Assembly: GCA_002841375.1 (NCBI GenBank) | Contig: PGZO01000019.1 | Span: forward strand, 1 to 64,000 | Reading direction: 5' to 3' | Length of the DNA stretch: 64,000 nt | Source: Firmicutes bacterium HGW-Firmicutes-7 | GTDB lineage: Bacteria > Bacillota > Clostridia > Lachnospirales > Vallitaleaceae | Part shown: positions 8,661 to 18,800 of the stretch, in pieces | How the letters are laid out: each line of letters starts with the position of its first letter | Position numbering within the stretch: position 1 is the first letter of the stretch | The notes under the pieces: model-generated | What the model was told of the DNA's origin: nothing | Seen by the model: the letters and a program-made list of their open reading frames with translations, nothing else | Databases searched by the model: none | Translations under genes and position numbers: made by a program

Positions 8661-9965
8661 ATGAAAATATATAATTTTAAAGACGGACAAAAAATAAATA
8701 TAAAGAAAATGCTAATTGAACGTGCTCCTATGAGCTATAATCAATATGAAGAAAGGGTTGCAAAAATTATTGAAGCAGTAAAGGCGAAGGGTGATCAAGC
8801 ACTTATAGAGTATAGTAACCAATTTGATGGTGTCTCTTTAACGATAGATACAATAAAAGTAACAAGGGAAGATATAGATTTTGCCTATACCCAAGTAGAT
8901 TCGACCTTAGTTGATGTGTTAAATAGAGCAAAGGATCGGATTGAGGCATTTCATGAAAAGCAGAAAACAACTAGCTGGTTTGACACAAGTGAAAAAGGTG
9001 CTATCCTTGGTCAAAAAGTTACCCCCATAGAAAGCGTGGGCGTCTATGTTCCAGGTGGAAAAGCAGTATATCCTTCTTCTGTACTTATGAATGTTATGCC
9101 TGCAATCGTTGCAGGGGTTGAGAAGATTGTAATGGTAACACCACCTTCTAAGGAGTTAGAAGGACGTATAAACCCACTAACGTTAGTTGCTGCAGATTTA
9201 TGCGGAATTAAAGAAATATTCAAGGTAGGTGGCGCTCAGGCGGTTGCAGCATTAGCCTTTGGTACAAACGTAATACCGTGTGTAGATAAGATTGTCGGTC
9301 CAGGAAACATCTATGTAGCTTTAGCAAAAAAAGCAGTTTATGGATATGTTAGTATAGATTCAATTGCAGGTCCAAGCGAAGTGTTGGTTATTGCAGATGC
9401 CTCGGCGAATGCAAAATTTGTTGCAGCTGATTTATTATCTCAAGCAGAGCACGATGAACTAGCTTCTTCAGTTCTTGTTACTACGGATGAGGCATTGGCT
9501 TATGCTGTTGAAAAAGAAATTTTAAGACAAACTGAATATTTATCTAGAAAAGAAATAATTAAAGCTTCTTTAGATAGCTTTGGTGCAATAATTATTGTTG
9601 ATTCCCTACAAGAAGCAGTCGATATTTGTAATGATATTGCGCCAGAACATTTAGAATTATGTGTGAAGGAACCCTTTTCAGTAATGCCTATGATTAAAAA
9701 TGCGGGTGCAATCTTTTTAGGTGATTATAGTCCTGAACCTCTTGGAGACTATATGGCGGGTCCGAATCATGTATTACCAACGAATGGTACTGCAAAGTTC
9801 TTTTCACCACTCAATGTTGATGATTTTGTTAAGAAATCAAGTATCATTTCTTTTGATGAAGAAGCGTTAAGATTATTAAAGGATGATATCATTACTTTTG
9901 CTAATGCAGAATTATTAACAGCACATGCGAATTCAATAAAGGTGAGGTTTGAAGATGATAAATGA
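8661..9965 (+). CDS. hisD: Histidinol dehydrogenase
   Basis: Zinc- and NAD-dependent enzyme that oxidises histidinol to histidine in two steps. Visible family motifs are VGVYVPGGKAVYPSS, GPGNIYVALAKK, the zinc-ligand segment SQAEHDE, APEHLEL with the catalytic Glu-His pair, and the C-terminal GPNHVLPTNGTA. The 434-residue length is normal. The ribosome site is AAGGAGA. The gene overlaps hisC by 11 bp. It is in the third position of the operon, out of biochemical order, as is common. Confidence 0.97.
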   Translation: MKIYNFKDGQKINIKKMLIERAPMSYNQYEERVAKIIEAVKAKGDQALIEYSNQFDGVSLTIDTIKVTREDIDFAYTQVDSTLVDVLNRAKDRIEAFHEKQKTTSWFDTSEKGAILGQKVTPIESVGVYVPGGKAVYPSSVLMNVMPAIVAGVEKIVMVTPPSKELEGRINPLTLVAADLCGIKEIFKVGGAQAVAALAFGTNVIPCVDKIVGPGNIYVALAKKAVYGYVSIDSIAGPSEVLVIADASANAKFVAADLLSQAEHDELASSVLVTTDEALAYAVEKEILRQTEYLSRKEIIKASLDSFGAIIIVDSLQEAVDICNDIAPEHLELCVKEPFSVMPMIKNAGAIFLGDYSPEPLGDYMAGPNHVLPTNGTAKFFSPLNVDDFVKKSSIISFDEEALRLLKDDIITFANAELLTAHANSIKVRFEDDK

Positions 9966-11013
9966 TTATTTGCGTAAAGACTTAAATGACTTTAAGCCTT
10001 ATCATGCACCAGAAAAGGAATACGAAGTAAAAATTGATGCAAATGAAAATCCATATTCCCACAGTCCAGAGGTATTATCAAAAGCATGTCAGTGGTTGCT
10101 TGAAAAAGATAATATTACAAGATATCCAGATACAGATCAACATAAACTAAGAGAAAAGTTGGCAGAAATTCATCATGTATCAAAAGATAATATTACTTGT
10201 GGCGTTGGTTCTGATCAATTAATTGAGTATATTATTAAAGCTTTTATAGAACCAGGAAATGTAATTTTATCTCCAAACCCTTCCTTTAGTATGTATGCGC
10301 TTTCAAATACTTTAAATCATGGTAAAACGATCAATTATGAGCTAGAAAAAGATTTTTCTTATAATATTGATCACATTATTGACTTATATAAAGAGCACAA
10401 TCCTAAAATCATTTTCATATGTACGCCTAATAATCCTACAGGAACGACAATTAACAAAGAAAAGTTGCATAAGTTATTAGAAGTGGTAAAATGTCCCGTT
10501 GTTATTGATGAGGCATATGGAGAATTTATTAATGAAGGAATGATAAATGAAGTTTCTTCTTATAAACAAATCGTGGTGCTTAGAACCTTTTCAAAAGCTT
10601 TTGGATTAGCCGGATTACGAGTTGGGTATGCGATTGCTTCACAGGAAATGATTGAGGCAATAAATATTTGTAAGGCGCCATATAATTTATCTAGCTTTTC
10701 GGCAAAAATGGCAATGTTAGTTTTAGAGTATTTAAGCTATTATCAGGAACAGGTTCAAGTTCTTCTTAATAACAGAACTATTTTCATGAAGCAGCTTAAG
10801 TGTATACCAACCATTGAAGAAGTATATCCATCTGAGGCCAATTTTGTTTTAGTTAAAGTTAAAAATATTGATATAATAAAAATATTGGAAAATAATAAAA
10901 TACTTGTGAGAGGCTATGGAACAGAAGGAAGATTAGCGTATTGTATGCGTATAACAGTAGGTACAAAAGAAGAAAATGAAATACTCATACAAACATTAAA
11001 TAAATACAAATAA
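9955..11013 (+). CDS. hisC: Histidinol-phosphate aminotransferase
   Basis: PLP-dependent transamination of imidazole-acetol phosphate to histidinol phosphate. Class I/II aminotransferase features are clear: DANENPY at the N-terminus, CTPNNPTGT, DEAYGEF, and TFSKAFGLAGLRVGYA carrying the PLP lysine. ATG 9955 is chosen because GGTGAGG lies seven bases before it; the TTG at 9949 is too close to that site. It overlaps the hisD stop by 11 bp, implying translational coupling. The product is 352 residues, the typical size. Confidence 0.96.
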   Translation: MINDYLRKDLNDFKPYHAPEKEYEVKIDANENPYSHSPEVLSKACQWLLEKDNITRYPDTDQHKLREKLAEIHHVSKDNITCGVGSDQLIEYIIKAFIEPGNVILSPNPSFSMYALSNTLNHGKTINYELEKDFSYNIDHIIDLYKEHNPKIIFICTPNNPTGTTINKEKLHKLLEVVKCPVVIDEAYGEFINEGMINEVSSYKQIVVLRTFSKAFGLAGLRVGYAIASQEMIEAINICKAPYNLSSFSAKMAMLVLEYLSYYQEQVQVLLNNRTIFMKQLKCIPTIEEVYPSEANFVLVKVKNIDIIKILENNKILVRGYGTEGRLAYCMRITVGTKEENEILIQTLNKYK

Positions 11014-11039
11014 GATAAGTTATTTGGAGGGAATAAAAG

Positions 11040-11630
11040 ATGGCAAGACAAGTAAATATCAAAAGAAATACAAAGGAAACAAAAATTGAAATGAGTTTGA
11101 ATTTGGATGGAAGTGGGTTATACAACATTGAGTCAGGCGTTGGATTTTTTGACCATCTGATGTCTCATATTGCTAAGCACGGTTTTTTTGATGTGAAGCT
11201 AAAATGTGAAGGAGATTTGCATATTGACTGCCATCATACTATAGAGGATATTGGGATAGTATTTGGTAAATGTATTCAAGAAGCAGTAGGTAACAAAGAA
11301 GGAATAAAAAGATATGGGTCTGCAATAATTCCAATGGATGAAGCCCTCGTCTTATGTTCTCTTGATATTTCAGGTCGACCATATATAAATTTTGATGTAG
11401 ACTTTACAACGATAAAAATCGGTGATATGGATACTGAAATGGTGGAAGAATTCTTTAGAGCTGTTGCTGTGCATGGAGGAATGAATTTACATATTAAATT
11501 GTTAAACGGCAAGAACAATCATCATATAGCAGAAGGAATATTTAAAGCTTTTGCAAATGCGCTAGATATAGCTACCTCAATTGATCCAAGAATAGTAGGT
11601 ACAAGGTCAACAAAGGGAATGCTGGAATAA
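11040..11630 (+). CDS. hisB: Imidazoleglycerol-phosphate dehydratase
   Basis: Dehydrates imidazoleglycerol phosphate to imidazole-acetol phosphate with two manganese ions. The metal-binding motifs are all present: DHLMSHIAKHG, DCHHTIEDIG, and NNHHIAEGIFKAFA. At 196 residues it is the monofunctional dehydratase; the histidinol-phosphatase domain fused in enterobacteria is absent, and no separate hisJ or hisN phosphatase gene is in the window. A GGAGGG ribosome site precedes the ATG. Confidence 0.97.
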   Translation: MARQVNIKRNTKETKIEMSLNLDGSGLYNIESGVGFFDHLMSHIAKHGFFDVKLKCEGDLHIDCHHTIEDIGIVFGKCIQEAVGNKEGIKRYGSAIIPMDEALVLCSLDISGRPYINFDVDFTTIKIGDMDTEMVEEFFRAVAVHGGMNLHIKLLNGKNNHHIAEGIFKAFANALDIATSIDPRIVGTRSTKGMLE

Positions 11631-11644
11631 TATGGAGGTTTCAT

Positions 11645-12244
11645 ATGAAGATAGGAATTATAGATTATGGCATGGGTAACTTGAAAAGTGTATCAAACGC
11701 TCTAAAATATCTTGGTTATACTTCTTTTGTTTCATCTGACATAAAAGAGCTATCCAAAGCGGATAAGCTCATATTGCCAGGTGTTGGTGCCTTTAAAGAT
11801 GCGATTGCACTAATTAGAGAAAAGAATATAGAAAACTTCCTACATCAGATACACCATGAAGAAGTGCCTCTATTAGGTATTTGTTTAGGTATGCAGCTCG
11901 TATTTGATTCTTCAACTGAATTTGGTAGTCATAAAGGATTATCTTTACTAAAGGGAGAAATTGTTAAATTAGAGGTTGATTTAAAAATTCCTCATATGGG
12001 ATGGAATAAGCTAAATATAAAAAAAGAGGCACCCCTATTCGTAGGTTTACCGGAAAATAGTTATGTCTACTTTGTTCATTCCTTTCATTTGCAAACAAAT
12101 GAGGATATTGTTTCTGCAACTACTTACTATGGAAAAGAAATTCAAATTGCTGTTCAAGAAAAAAACACCTTTGCACTTCAATTTCATCCAGAAAAAAGTG
12201 GAGATGTTGGACTACAAATATTGAAAAACTTTTCTAGCCTATAA
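11645..12244 (+). CDS. hisH: Imidazole glycerol phosphate synthase, glutaminase subunit
   Basis: Supplies ammonia from glutamine to HisF. It is a class I glutamine amidotransferase of 199 residues: the nucleophile Cys lies in GICLGMQL, the oxyanion region in PGVGAFKDA, and the His-Glu dyad in [14 protein letters not shown] site precedes the ATG. It lies 17 bp before hisF, its partner subunit, with hisA missing from the usual position between them. Confidence 0.96.
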   Translation: MKIGIIDYGMGNLKSVSNALKYLGYTSFVSSDIKELSKADKLILPGVGAFKDAIALIREKNIENFLHQIHHEEVPLLGICLGMQLVFDSSTEFGSHKGLSLLKGEIVKLEVDLKIPHMGWNKLNIKKEAPLFVGLPENSYVYFVHSFHLQTNEDIVSATTYYGKEIQIAVQEKNTFALQFHPEKSGDVGLQILKNFSSL

Positions 12245-12261
12245 ATAGAAGGAGTGATAGG

Positions 12262-13023
12262 ATGCATTGTAAAAGAATTATACCTTGTTTAGACGTTGAT
12301 AAAGGAAGAGTTGTAAAAGGGGTTCGATTTTTGGATCTTGTAGATGCAGGAGACCCTGTAGAGGTTGCAAAGGCTTATAATAAAAGTTTAGCTGATGAAA
12401 TCGTATTTCTTGATATCACAGCTTCTCATGAGGCAAGAGAAACAATTGTTGAGGTTGTTCGAAAGACAGCAGAAGAAATATTTATACCGCTTACAGTAGG
12501 TGGTGGCATTAGAACAACAGAAGATTTTAGAAAAATGTTACTTGCTGGCGCAGATAAAGTTGCTGTTAATTCAGCGGCGATTAGTAGGCCTGAATTAATC
12601 AATGAGGCTGCAGAGAAATTTGGAAGTCAATGCGTTGTTGTAGCAATGGATGCAAAAAGAAATGAAAATAGAGGAAGCTGGGATATATACATTAATGGAG
12701 GACGAGTTAATACGAGCCTTGATGCCATTAAGTGGGCGATAGAGGTTGAACAACGCGGTGCAGGGGAGATACTGTTAACAAGTATGGATTGTGATGGTAC
12801 CAAGGCTGGATACGACATTGAATTGACAAAAATGATTAGTGAGAAAGTAAATATTCCAGTGATCGCATCAGGTGGTGCGGGAAATATGTCGCATTTTTCT
12901 GACGTTTTAACTGAAGGTAAAGCAGATGCAGCATTAGCAGCAAGCCTATTTCATTTTAAAGAAATTGAAATAGTAGATTTAAAGGAATATTTATTGAAAC
13001 AGAACATACCAGTTAGATTATAA
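12262..13023 (+). CDS. hisF: Imidazole glycerol phosphate synthase, cyclase subunit
   Basis: A (beta/alpha)8 barrel that uses ammonia from HisH to form imidazoleglycerol phosphate and AICAR. The catalytic Asp pair is visible in [12 protein letters not shown] (near residue 11) and VVAMDAKR (near residue 130). The phosphate-binding loops LTVGGGIR and IASGGAGN are intact. 253 residues is normal. It is clearly HisF and not HisA. No sequence evidence suggests it also performs the HisA step. Confidence 0.97.
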   Translation: MHCKRIIPCLDVDKGRVVKGVRFLDLVDAGDPVEVAKAYNKSLADEIVFLDITASHEARETIVEVVRKTAEEIFIPLTVGGGIRTTEDFRKMLLAGADKVAVNSAAISRPELINEAAEKFGSQCVVVAMDAKRNENRGSWDIYINGGRVNTSLDAIKWAIEVEQRGAGEILLTSMDCDGTKAGYDIELTKMISEKVNIPVIASGGAGNMSHFSDVLTEGKADAALAASLFHFKEIEIVDLKEYLLKQNIPVRL

Positions 13024-13056
13024 CACCAATAAGGTTCTTAAAGGAGAATTATATTA

Positions 13057-13689
13057 ATGAAATTTACTGACTTAAAGCTGAATGAACAAGGTCTTGTAAC
13101 CGTTGTAACCCAAGACCATTACAATGGACAAGTATTAATGGTTGCTTATATGAATGAAGAAGCTTTTAATAAAACATTTGAAACAAAAAAAGCACATTAT
13201 TTTAGTAGAAGCAGAAATGTTTTATGGTTAAAAGGTGAAACTTCTGGACACATTCAACATGTTAAGGAATTATATGTAGATTGTGATAACGATACATTAT
13301 TAATGAAGGTTGCCCAAGAAGGCGTTGCTTGTCATACTGGAAAACCAAGTTGTTTTTATAAGCGTGTAGATCTTGAAACTTGTGAAGCACAGGAAATAGA
13401 TGAATTTAAGGCTACAGATATTTTTAAGGGTATATATAACGTTATATTAGACAGACAATTAAATCCTAAAGAGGGTTCTTATACAAATTATTTGTTTGAT
13501 AAAGGAATTGATAAAATACTAAAGAAAGTCGGAGAGGAAACAGCAGAAGTAATTATTGGTGCAAAAAACGCAGGTAAGGATGAAATTGTGTATGAAATTG
13601 CTGACTTAATTTATCATTTATCAGTGCTCATGGTGCAGAAAGGTGCAACATGGGAGGATATTTATCAGGAACTAGAGGGTAGAAGATAA
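13057..13689 (+). CDS. hisI: Bifunctional phosphoribosyl-AMP cyclohydrolase / phosphoribosyl-ATP pyrophosphatase
   Basis: Performs the second and third steps of histidine synthesis as a HisI-HisE fusion of 210 residues. The N-terminal cyclohydrolase (about 1-110) has the Mg/Zn site VDCDNDTLL with Asp residues, then GVACHTG and SCF cysteines. The C-terminal MazG-like domain (about 120-210) has [13 protein letters not shown] and [20 protein letters not shown] ribosome site precedes the start. It closes the operon; no clear intrinsic terminator follows before the next promoter. Confidence 0.95.
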   Translation: MKFTDLKLNEQGLVTVVTQDHYNGQVLMVAYMNEEAFNKTFETKKAHYFSRSRNVLWLKGETSGHIQHVKELYVDCDNDTLLMKVAQEGVACHTGKPSCFYKRVDLETCEAQEIDEFKATDIFKGIYNVILDRQLNPKEGSYTNYLFDKGIDKILKKVGEETAEVIIGAKNAGKDEIVYEIADLIYHLSVLMVQKGATWEDIYQELEGRR

Positions 13690-13762
13690 TAAATTTAAAA
13701 AGAGATTTATGTAAAACATTGGTTAAATTGTACTTATTAGAAAGGCCTACGCCCAATTTTTG

Positions 13763-13791
13763 TTGAAAAATGCCTAAATTAGTGGTAGTAT
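13763..13791 (+). promoter_or_regulatory. Promoter of the chemoreceptor gene
   Basis: TTGAAA (13763-13768), a 17-bp spacer and TAGTAT (13786-13791), followed 35 bp later by an AAGGAGCG ribosome site and the chemoreceptor start. The hexamers fit sigma-A, not the flagellar sigma-D pattern. Confidence 0.55.
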
Positions 13792-13826
13792 AGTATTATC
13801 ATTTTTTAAAAAGGAGCGATAGGTAT

Positions 13827-15590
13827 ATGAAAAAAATCAGTTCTAAAATTGTTTTTTTTACAATATTTATAGTTTTGATTTTGGCATTTGTACTGCAAGG
13901 CACTTTTTTAATGAGTCAATATTCTTTAAACAAGTTTATTAGTGGACAGAACCGCTTATTATTAGAAGAATCGTTTAACAGATTAATTCAGTCGGAAGTA
14001 GAAACTGTTGTTAGTGGTATTAAAAGTATACATGAACATGGAAAGGAAAATGGTTTAACCGAAGAGGAAATTAAATCTAACGCAGTTGAATACGTTAGAA
14101 ATATTCGTTATGCTGAGTCAGGTTACTTTTGGATTGATGAAGAATCAGGAAAAAATGTTTTATTACCGCCTAAACCTGAAGTGGAAGGAACAAATAGGTA
14201 TGAAGATGTAGATGACTACGGGAATTTTTTCATAAAGGATATTATCAATGCAGGAATGAATGGTGGAGGTTTTTCTGAATACTATTTCCCAAAACCAAAT
14301 GAAGAAGTGGCCAAAAAGAAAATATCGTACTCATTAGCATATAAGCCCTTTAACTGGGTACTTGGAACTGGAAATTATGTTGATGATATTGATACTGTTG
14401 TTCAACAACAAGGAGAAGTGGTTGCCAAAAAGATAAACAACTCAGTCATTCTATCTATAGGGATCACGGGTATATTAATATTGTTGTTTTCAATATTGGC
14501 TTCATTATACGGTAAAAAAATATCTAAACCTATTGTTGAACTAAATAAGATTATTAAACAAGCTGCAGACGGTGATCTTACTGTACAAGCAAATAGTAAT
14601 TCCAAAGACGAAGTTGGGGAATTATCCGCATCCTTTAATATAATGATAAACAATTTGCAAATTATTACAACGGATATAGCAGACCTTAGTAGCAACTTAT
14701 CAAAAGGATTCATCAAAATTGAAGATACTGCAGATGATGTTGCAAAAGGTTCTGAGGAAATAGCGAAAACAATACAAGATCTTGCAGAAGGTGTTTCAAA
14801 TCAAGCATTAGCTACTGGACTTGTTGATAAAAACATTTTTAACATTGTAGAGAACTTAAAGGGTATGAATCACAATATGGACGAGGCCCAAAAACAAGCA
14901 GTTATTTCCATTGATGCAATTAACAAAGGAAAAGAAACAATTGATATTCAAAAGAATAAGATGTTGTTGAACAAGGAAGCAAGTGTAAAAGTGTCGGATG
15001 CAATTACCGCACTTGCAAGTGTAGCAAAGGAAATTGGCAATATAGTAGAAGTTATTGACTCAATTTCACATCAAACGAACTTGTTAGCGTTAAATGCAGC
15101 AATAGAAGCTGCTAGAGCAGGAGAACTGGGAAAAGGTTTCGCAGTAGTAGCGGATGAGATTCGAAAGCTAGCTGAACAAACGATGTCGTCAACCAAGCAG
15201 ATCGGTGATATCATACATGAAGTTACTGATTCAGTTAATGTAGCGGTTGTAGAAATTGGACATGTTGGTAAGTCGGTAATAGACCAAGAAGATGCGCTTC
15301 AAGATAGTGTAATGAGCTTTGAAAATATTTCAAATGCTGTAAGTGTCATAATTGAAAAGGTAGATGCTTCTGCGGATAAAGCAAATAGTGTGAATTTTGA
15401 TGCGAGTAATGCATCTAAGGAAATGAGCAATATTGCAAGTATAGCAGAAACTTCAGCAGCAAGTACACAAGAGGTTGCAGCTACTACTGAAGAGCAAACA
15501 GCTCAAATCAGCCAAGTGAATCAATATATTAAGGATATATCAAATCTGGTTAATAATTTGAGTGACAGTACGAAGAAATTTAAAATTTAG
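13827..15590 (+). CDS. Methyl-accepting chemotaxis protein with an extracellular single-Cache domain
   Basis: Transmembrane chemoreceptor of 587 residues. TM1 spans about 8-30. An extracytoplasmic sCache_2-like domain (about 35-190) follows, with [12 protein letters not shown] and [13 protein letters not shown] motifs typical of ligand-binding Cache folds. TM2 spans about 203-228, then HAMP (about 229-282) and the cytoplasmic signalling coiled coil. The highly conserved hairpin tip reads [22 protein letters not shown], here split across two lines of helix, and interacts with CheA/CheW. The ligand is unknown; sCache_2 receptors often sense small organic acids. It is monocistronic, with its own promoter and a strong terminator. 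It implies a motile host. Confidence 0.93.
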   Translation: MKKISSKIVFFTIFIVLILAFVLQGTFLMSQYSLNKFISGQNRLLLEESFNRLIQSEVETVVSGIKSIHEHGKENGLTEEEIKSNAVEYVRNIRYAESGYFWIDEESGKNVLLPPKPEVEGTNRYEDVDDYGNFFIKDIINAGMNGGGFSEYYFPKPNEEVAKKKISYSLAYKPFNWVLGTGNYVDDIDTVVQQQGEVVAKKINNSVILSIGITGILILLFSILASLYGKKISKPIVELNKIIKQAADGDLTVQANSNSKDEVGELSASFNIMINNLQIITTDIADLSSNLSKGFIKIEDTADDVAKGSEEIAKTIQDLAEGVSNQALATGLVDKNIFNIVENLKGMNHNMDEAQKQAVISIDAINKGKETIDIQKNKMLLNKEASVKVSDAITALASVAKEIGNIVEVIDSISHQTNLLALNAAIEAARAGELGKGFAVVADEIRKLAEQTMSSTKQIGDIIHEVTDSVNVAVVEIGHVGKSVIDQEDALQDSVMSFENISNAVSVIIEKVDASADKANSVNFDASNASKEMSNIASIAETSAASTQEVAATTEEQTAQISQVNQYIKDISNLVNNLSDSTKKFKI

Positions 15591-15607
15591 CAGGTTGTAT
15601 TACGCAA

Positions 15608-15652
15608 TAAAAGGAAATGAAAAGGTTGTTTAACCTTTTTCATTTCCTTTTT
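15608..15652 (+). terminator. Rho-independent terminator after the chemoreceptor gene
   Basis: A stem of about 18 bp: AAGGAAATGAAAAGGTT (15610-15626) against AACCTTTTTCATTTCCTT (15631-15648), with one extra T bulged, a 4-nt loop and a run of six T. Confidence 0.9.
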
Positions 15653-15808
15653 TGTACTTGAGACGGCAGGTGCTTGAATTTATTATTTCTTCATGCTAGT
15701 ATTGTTATGAGAAATAGAAAATTAACCAATATATAATTATAATTGGAACTTTACTTATGTGGTAGTCGTCAAAGTAGAATCAAAACATTGCAAAGGAAGG
15801 GGAATTTT

Positions 15809-18800
15809 ATGAAAAAACGAATGATTAGTTTGGTTTTAAGTGTAACAATGATATGTACATTTCTTGGGGTGGGTCCATTTTCTCTTGACAATAATATTGT
15901 TAAAGCAGAAGAATATAGAAATGGTTTTTCACTTAGTCCTCAAGAACAAGACGCTACCGGTATTGATACAAAAACTTCTTTTATATTTAACTCAACGGAA
16001 GATGTACATTTAAAGACGCTTCAAGAAGGGTTAAAAGTATCACCCGAGATTTCATTTACATTAGAGAAAAAGGAAGAAGGTTATATCATTACCCCCGTTA
16101 CTGATTTAACTGCGAATCAATTATATTCCTTTACATACGAAGAGGCTACTTGGATATTTCAAACGAAGGCACCATTTAGCTTGCTAGGAACGCTTCCCGA
16201 AAACCAAGGGGTTAATGTCCCAATAGAAACAGGTATTGAGTTCTATTTTAGTCACCCAGATGCACAAATTAAGGATTATTTTGTTATACAGCCAAGCGTC
16301 CAAGGAACCTTTGAGGAACATGGTAATTCTGTCGTTTTCATTCCCAAAGGTGGTCTGAAGGAAAAGACTATTTATACGGTAACACTAAAAGCAGGTATTT
16401 TTGTAAAAGGTTCAAATCAGAAACTATCTAAGGATTATTCCTTTACTTTTGAAACTGCTTCTGAAAAAGATGAAGCGTACATAGAACTTAAAGGATATTT
16501 CAATTTCAATAACATCATGAGTGAATTTGCAGTTAACGAAGCGCCTAAAATTCCATTAAGCTATTATGTAGCTAAAGATTCACTTGATTCTAGTATTAAG
16601 ACAACCATTTATGCCTATCCATCAATTGACAGCTTTAAAGATGCCATTATTGATTATAACGAATTGCCTCATTGGTCAAGTTATTCACTAAAGGACACGA
16701 AGATCAAAACAGATGGATTAAGTAAAGTAATATCCTTTGAACAACCAATCATTAAAAATAATAACAAACAACAGTTTATAAATAGTACGCAACCTTTATC
16801 TGCTGGATATTATTTGGTGGATTGTACATGGGAAGGAATACAATTTCAAACGTTTATACAAGTTACAAATTTAAGTTATTACTTCACAGATTCATCTGAT
16901 AAAGGCTTAATATGGATAAATGATATTGGAACGGGTAAGGCTGTGGTAGGTGCTACCGTTACAAATAATAATTTGGGTAAGAAGTATACAAGCAATGAAA
17001 ATGGTATAGTTGAACTACCAACAGGCAAAGAAGATACAGCATTAAATTTATACAAAGTAGCCTATAAGGATCAGAGTGCTGTCATAATGAGCTATCCTTA
17101 TTATACATATTATCAAAACGATCATCGTAGTGACTATTGGAAATATATCCAAATAGATAGAAATATATATCAACCTGATGACAAAATAATGGTATGGGGA
17201 TTTTTACAAAATAGATATTTAAAAGAAATGATTAATGAAGTGACCATTGAAATAAATTCAAACAGCTATAGAAGGTATAGTATGTGGGGTGGATTTAAAA
17301 ATGATATGCCTTATTCATCTAAGAAGGTTAAAGTCAACAATGGCTTTTATGATGGTGAATTAGAACTTCCGAATTTAGAACCCGGCAGTTACCAATTAGA
17401 AGTTAAGTTAAAGGATGAGACAGTTTCTAGCACTTACTTTCAAGTTGATAGATATGTTAAGCCAGAATATAAAATACAAGTTACACCTGATAAGAAAGCA
17501 GTTTTTGTTGGGGAACGTATTAGTTTTCTTACTGAAACGAGTTTTTTTGAAGGTACCCCTGTTGCAAAGCTTGATGTAAATTATAATATTTCAGGACTAG
17601 ATTATATTACTGGGGAAATGCAGACCGATTCTAAGGGATTAAGTAAAATACCTTATATTCCTCAATATATAAATGGGTATCAAGGCATGAATACTATTTA
17701 TTTTAATGCCTTTACAACTTTGCCAGAATCAGGACAAATATATACCAATAGTGGCGTTAAAGTATTTATGAATGATATTCATGTTCAGTTCACAACAACT
17801 TTAGATCAAGAACAAGGCGTCATTTCAGCTGATGTAAACAAGATTGTGTTAGAGAAGTTAAATGATAATATCGATGACAATGATGAGGAATATCTCGGTG
17901 AGGGGATTTCAGGACAAATCATCAAAGGTACCGTTTACAAAAATGAATGGAAAAAGAGAGAGAGTGGAGAATACTACGATTATATTAATAAGGTAGTTGT
18001 TAAACAATATGACTATTATACGGATAAGACAAAGTATAAAGACATTGTTTTAGCAACGAATAAAGATGGAAAAGCTACAACAAATGTAGCGTTGTCAGAT
18101 CAAATAAACGGTTATTATACAGTAGAACTAACAACCAATGATCTGTCAGGAAAGAAAATGAATTTTGAACAATATTTTGGAGAAAGTTGGATGTATAGTC
18201 CAAGTTATGATCGATATATTCTTAAATCTGAAAAAAGCACTTTTGATTTGGGAGATAAAGTTAATGTTCAATTTTTGAAAAATGATAAAGCATTGGATGA
18301 TGGGAGATTTTTATATATTACAGCACAAAATGGCATTAAAAAATATGCTGTAACAAATCACTCAACTTACAATACAATATTTGATGAAACGTACATTCCT
18401 AATGCTGATCTTATTGGCATATACTTTAATGGAAAAACCTATGTTCAGGCAGAATATTTTTCACCTAGATTAGATACAGAAAATAATCGAATCACCATAA
18501 CAGCAAAAACGGATAAAACAGCCTATAAACCTGGAGATGTATGTACCGTAACTGTAGGTGCAACCATTTTTTCTAAGGAATTAAATAAAGATATTGGCGC
18601 AAAAGGTGTGAAAATTAATATTAGTATAGTCGATGAAGCATTATTTCAATTAAGCGAGCAAACAATTGACACACTTGATCGTCTATATGAATGGGTACCA
18701 AATGGCATAAGAAATTCCTATACATCACATAAGAATGATGGATATAATATGATTGGTCCTGTTATGTTCGGAAGAGGGGGCATAGAAAATCAATCAGCTG

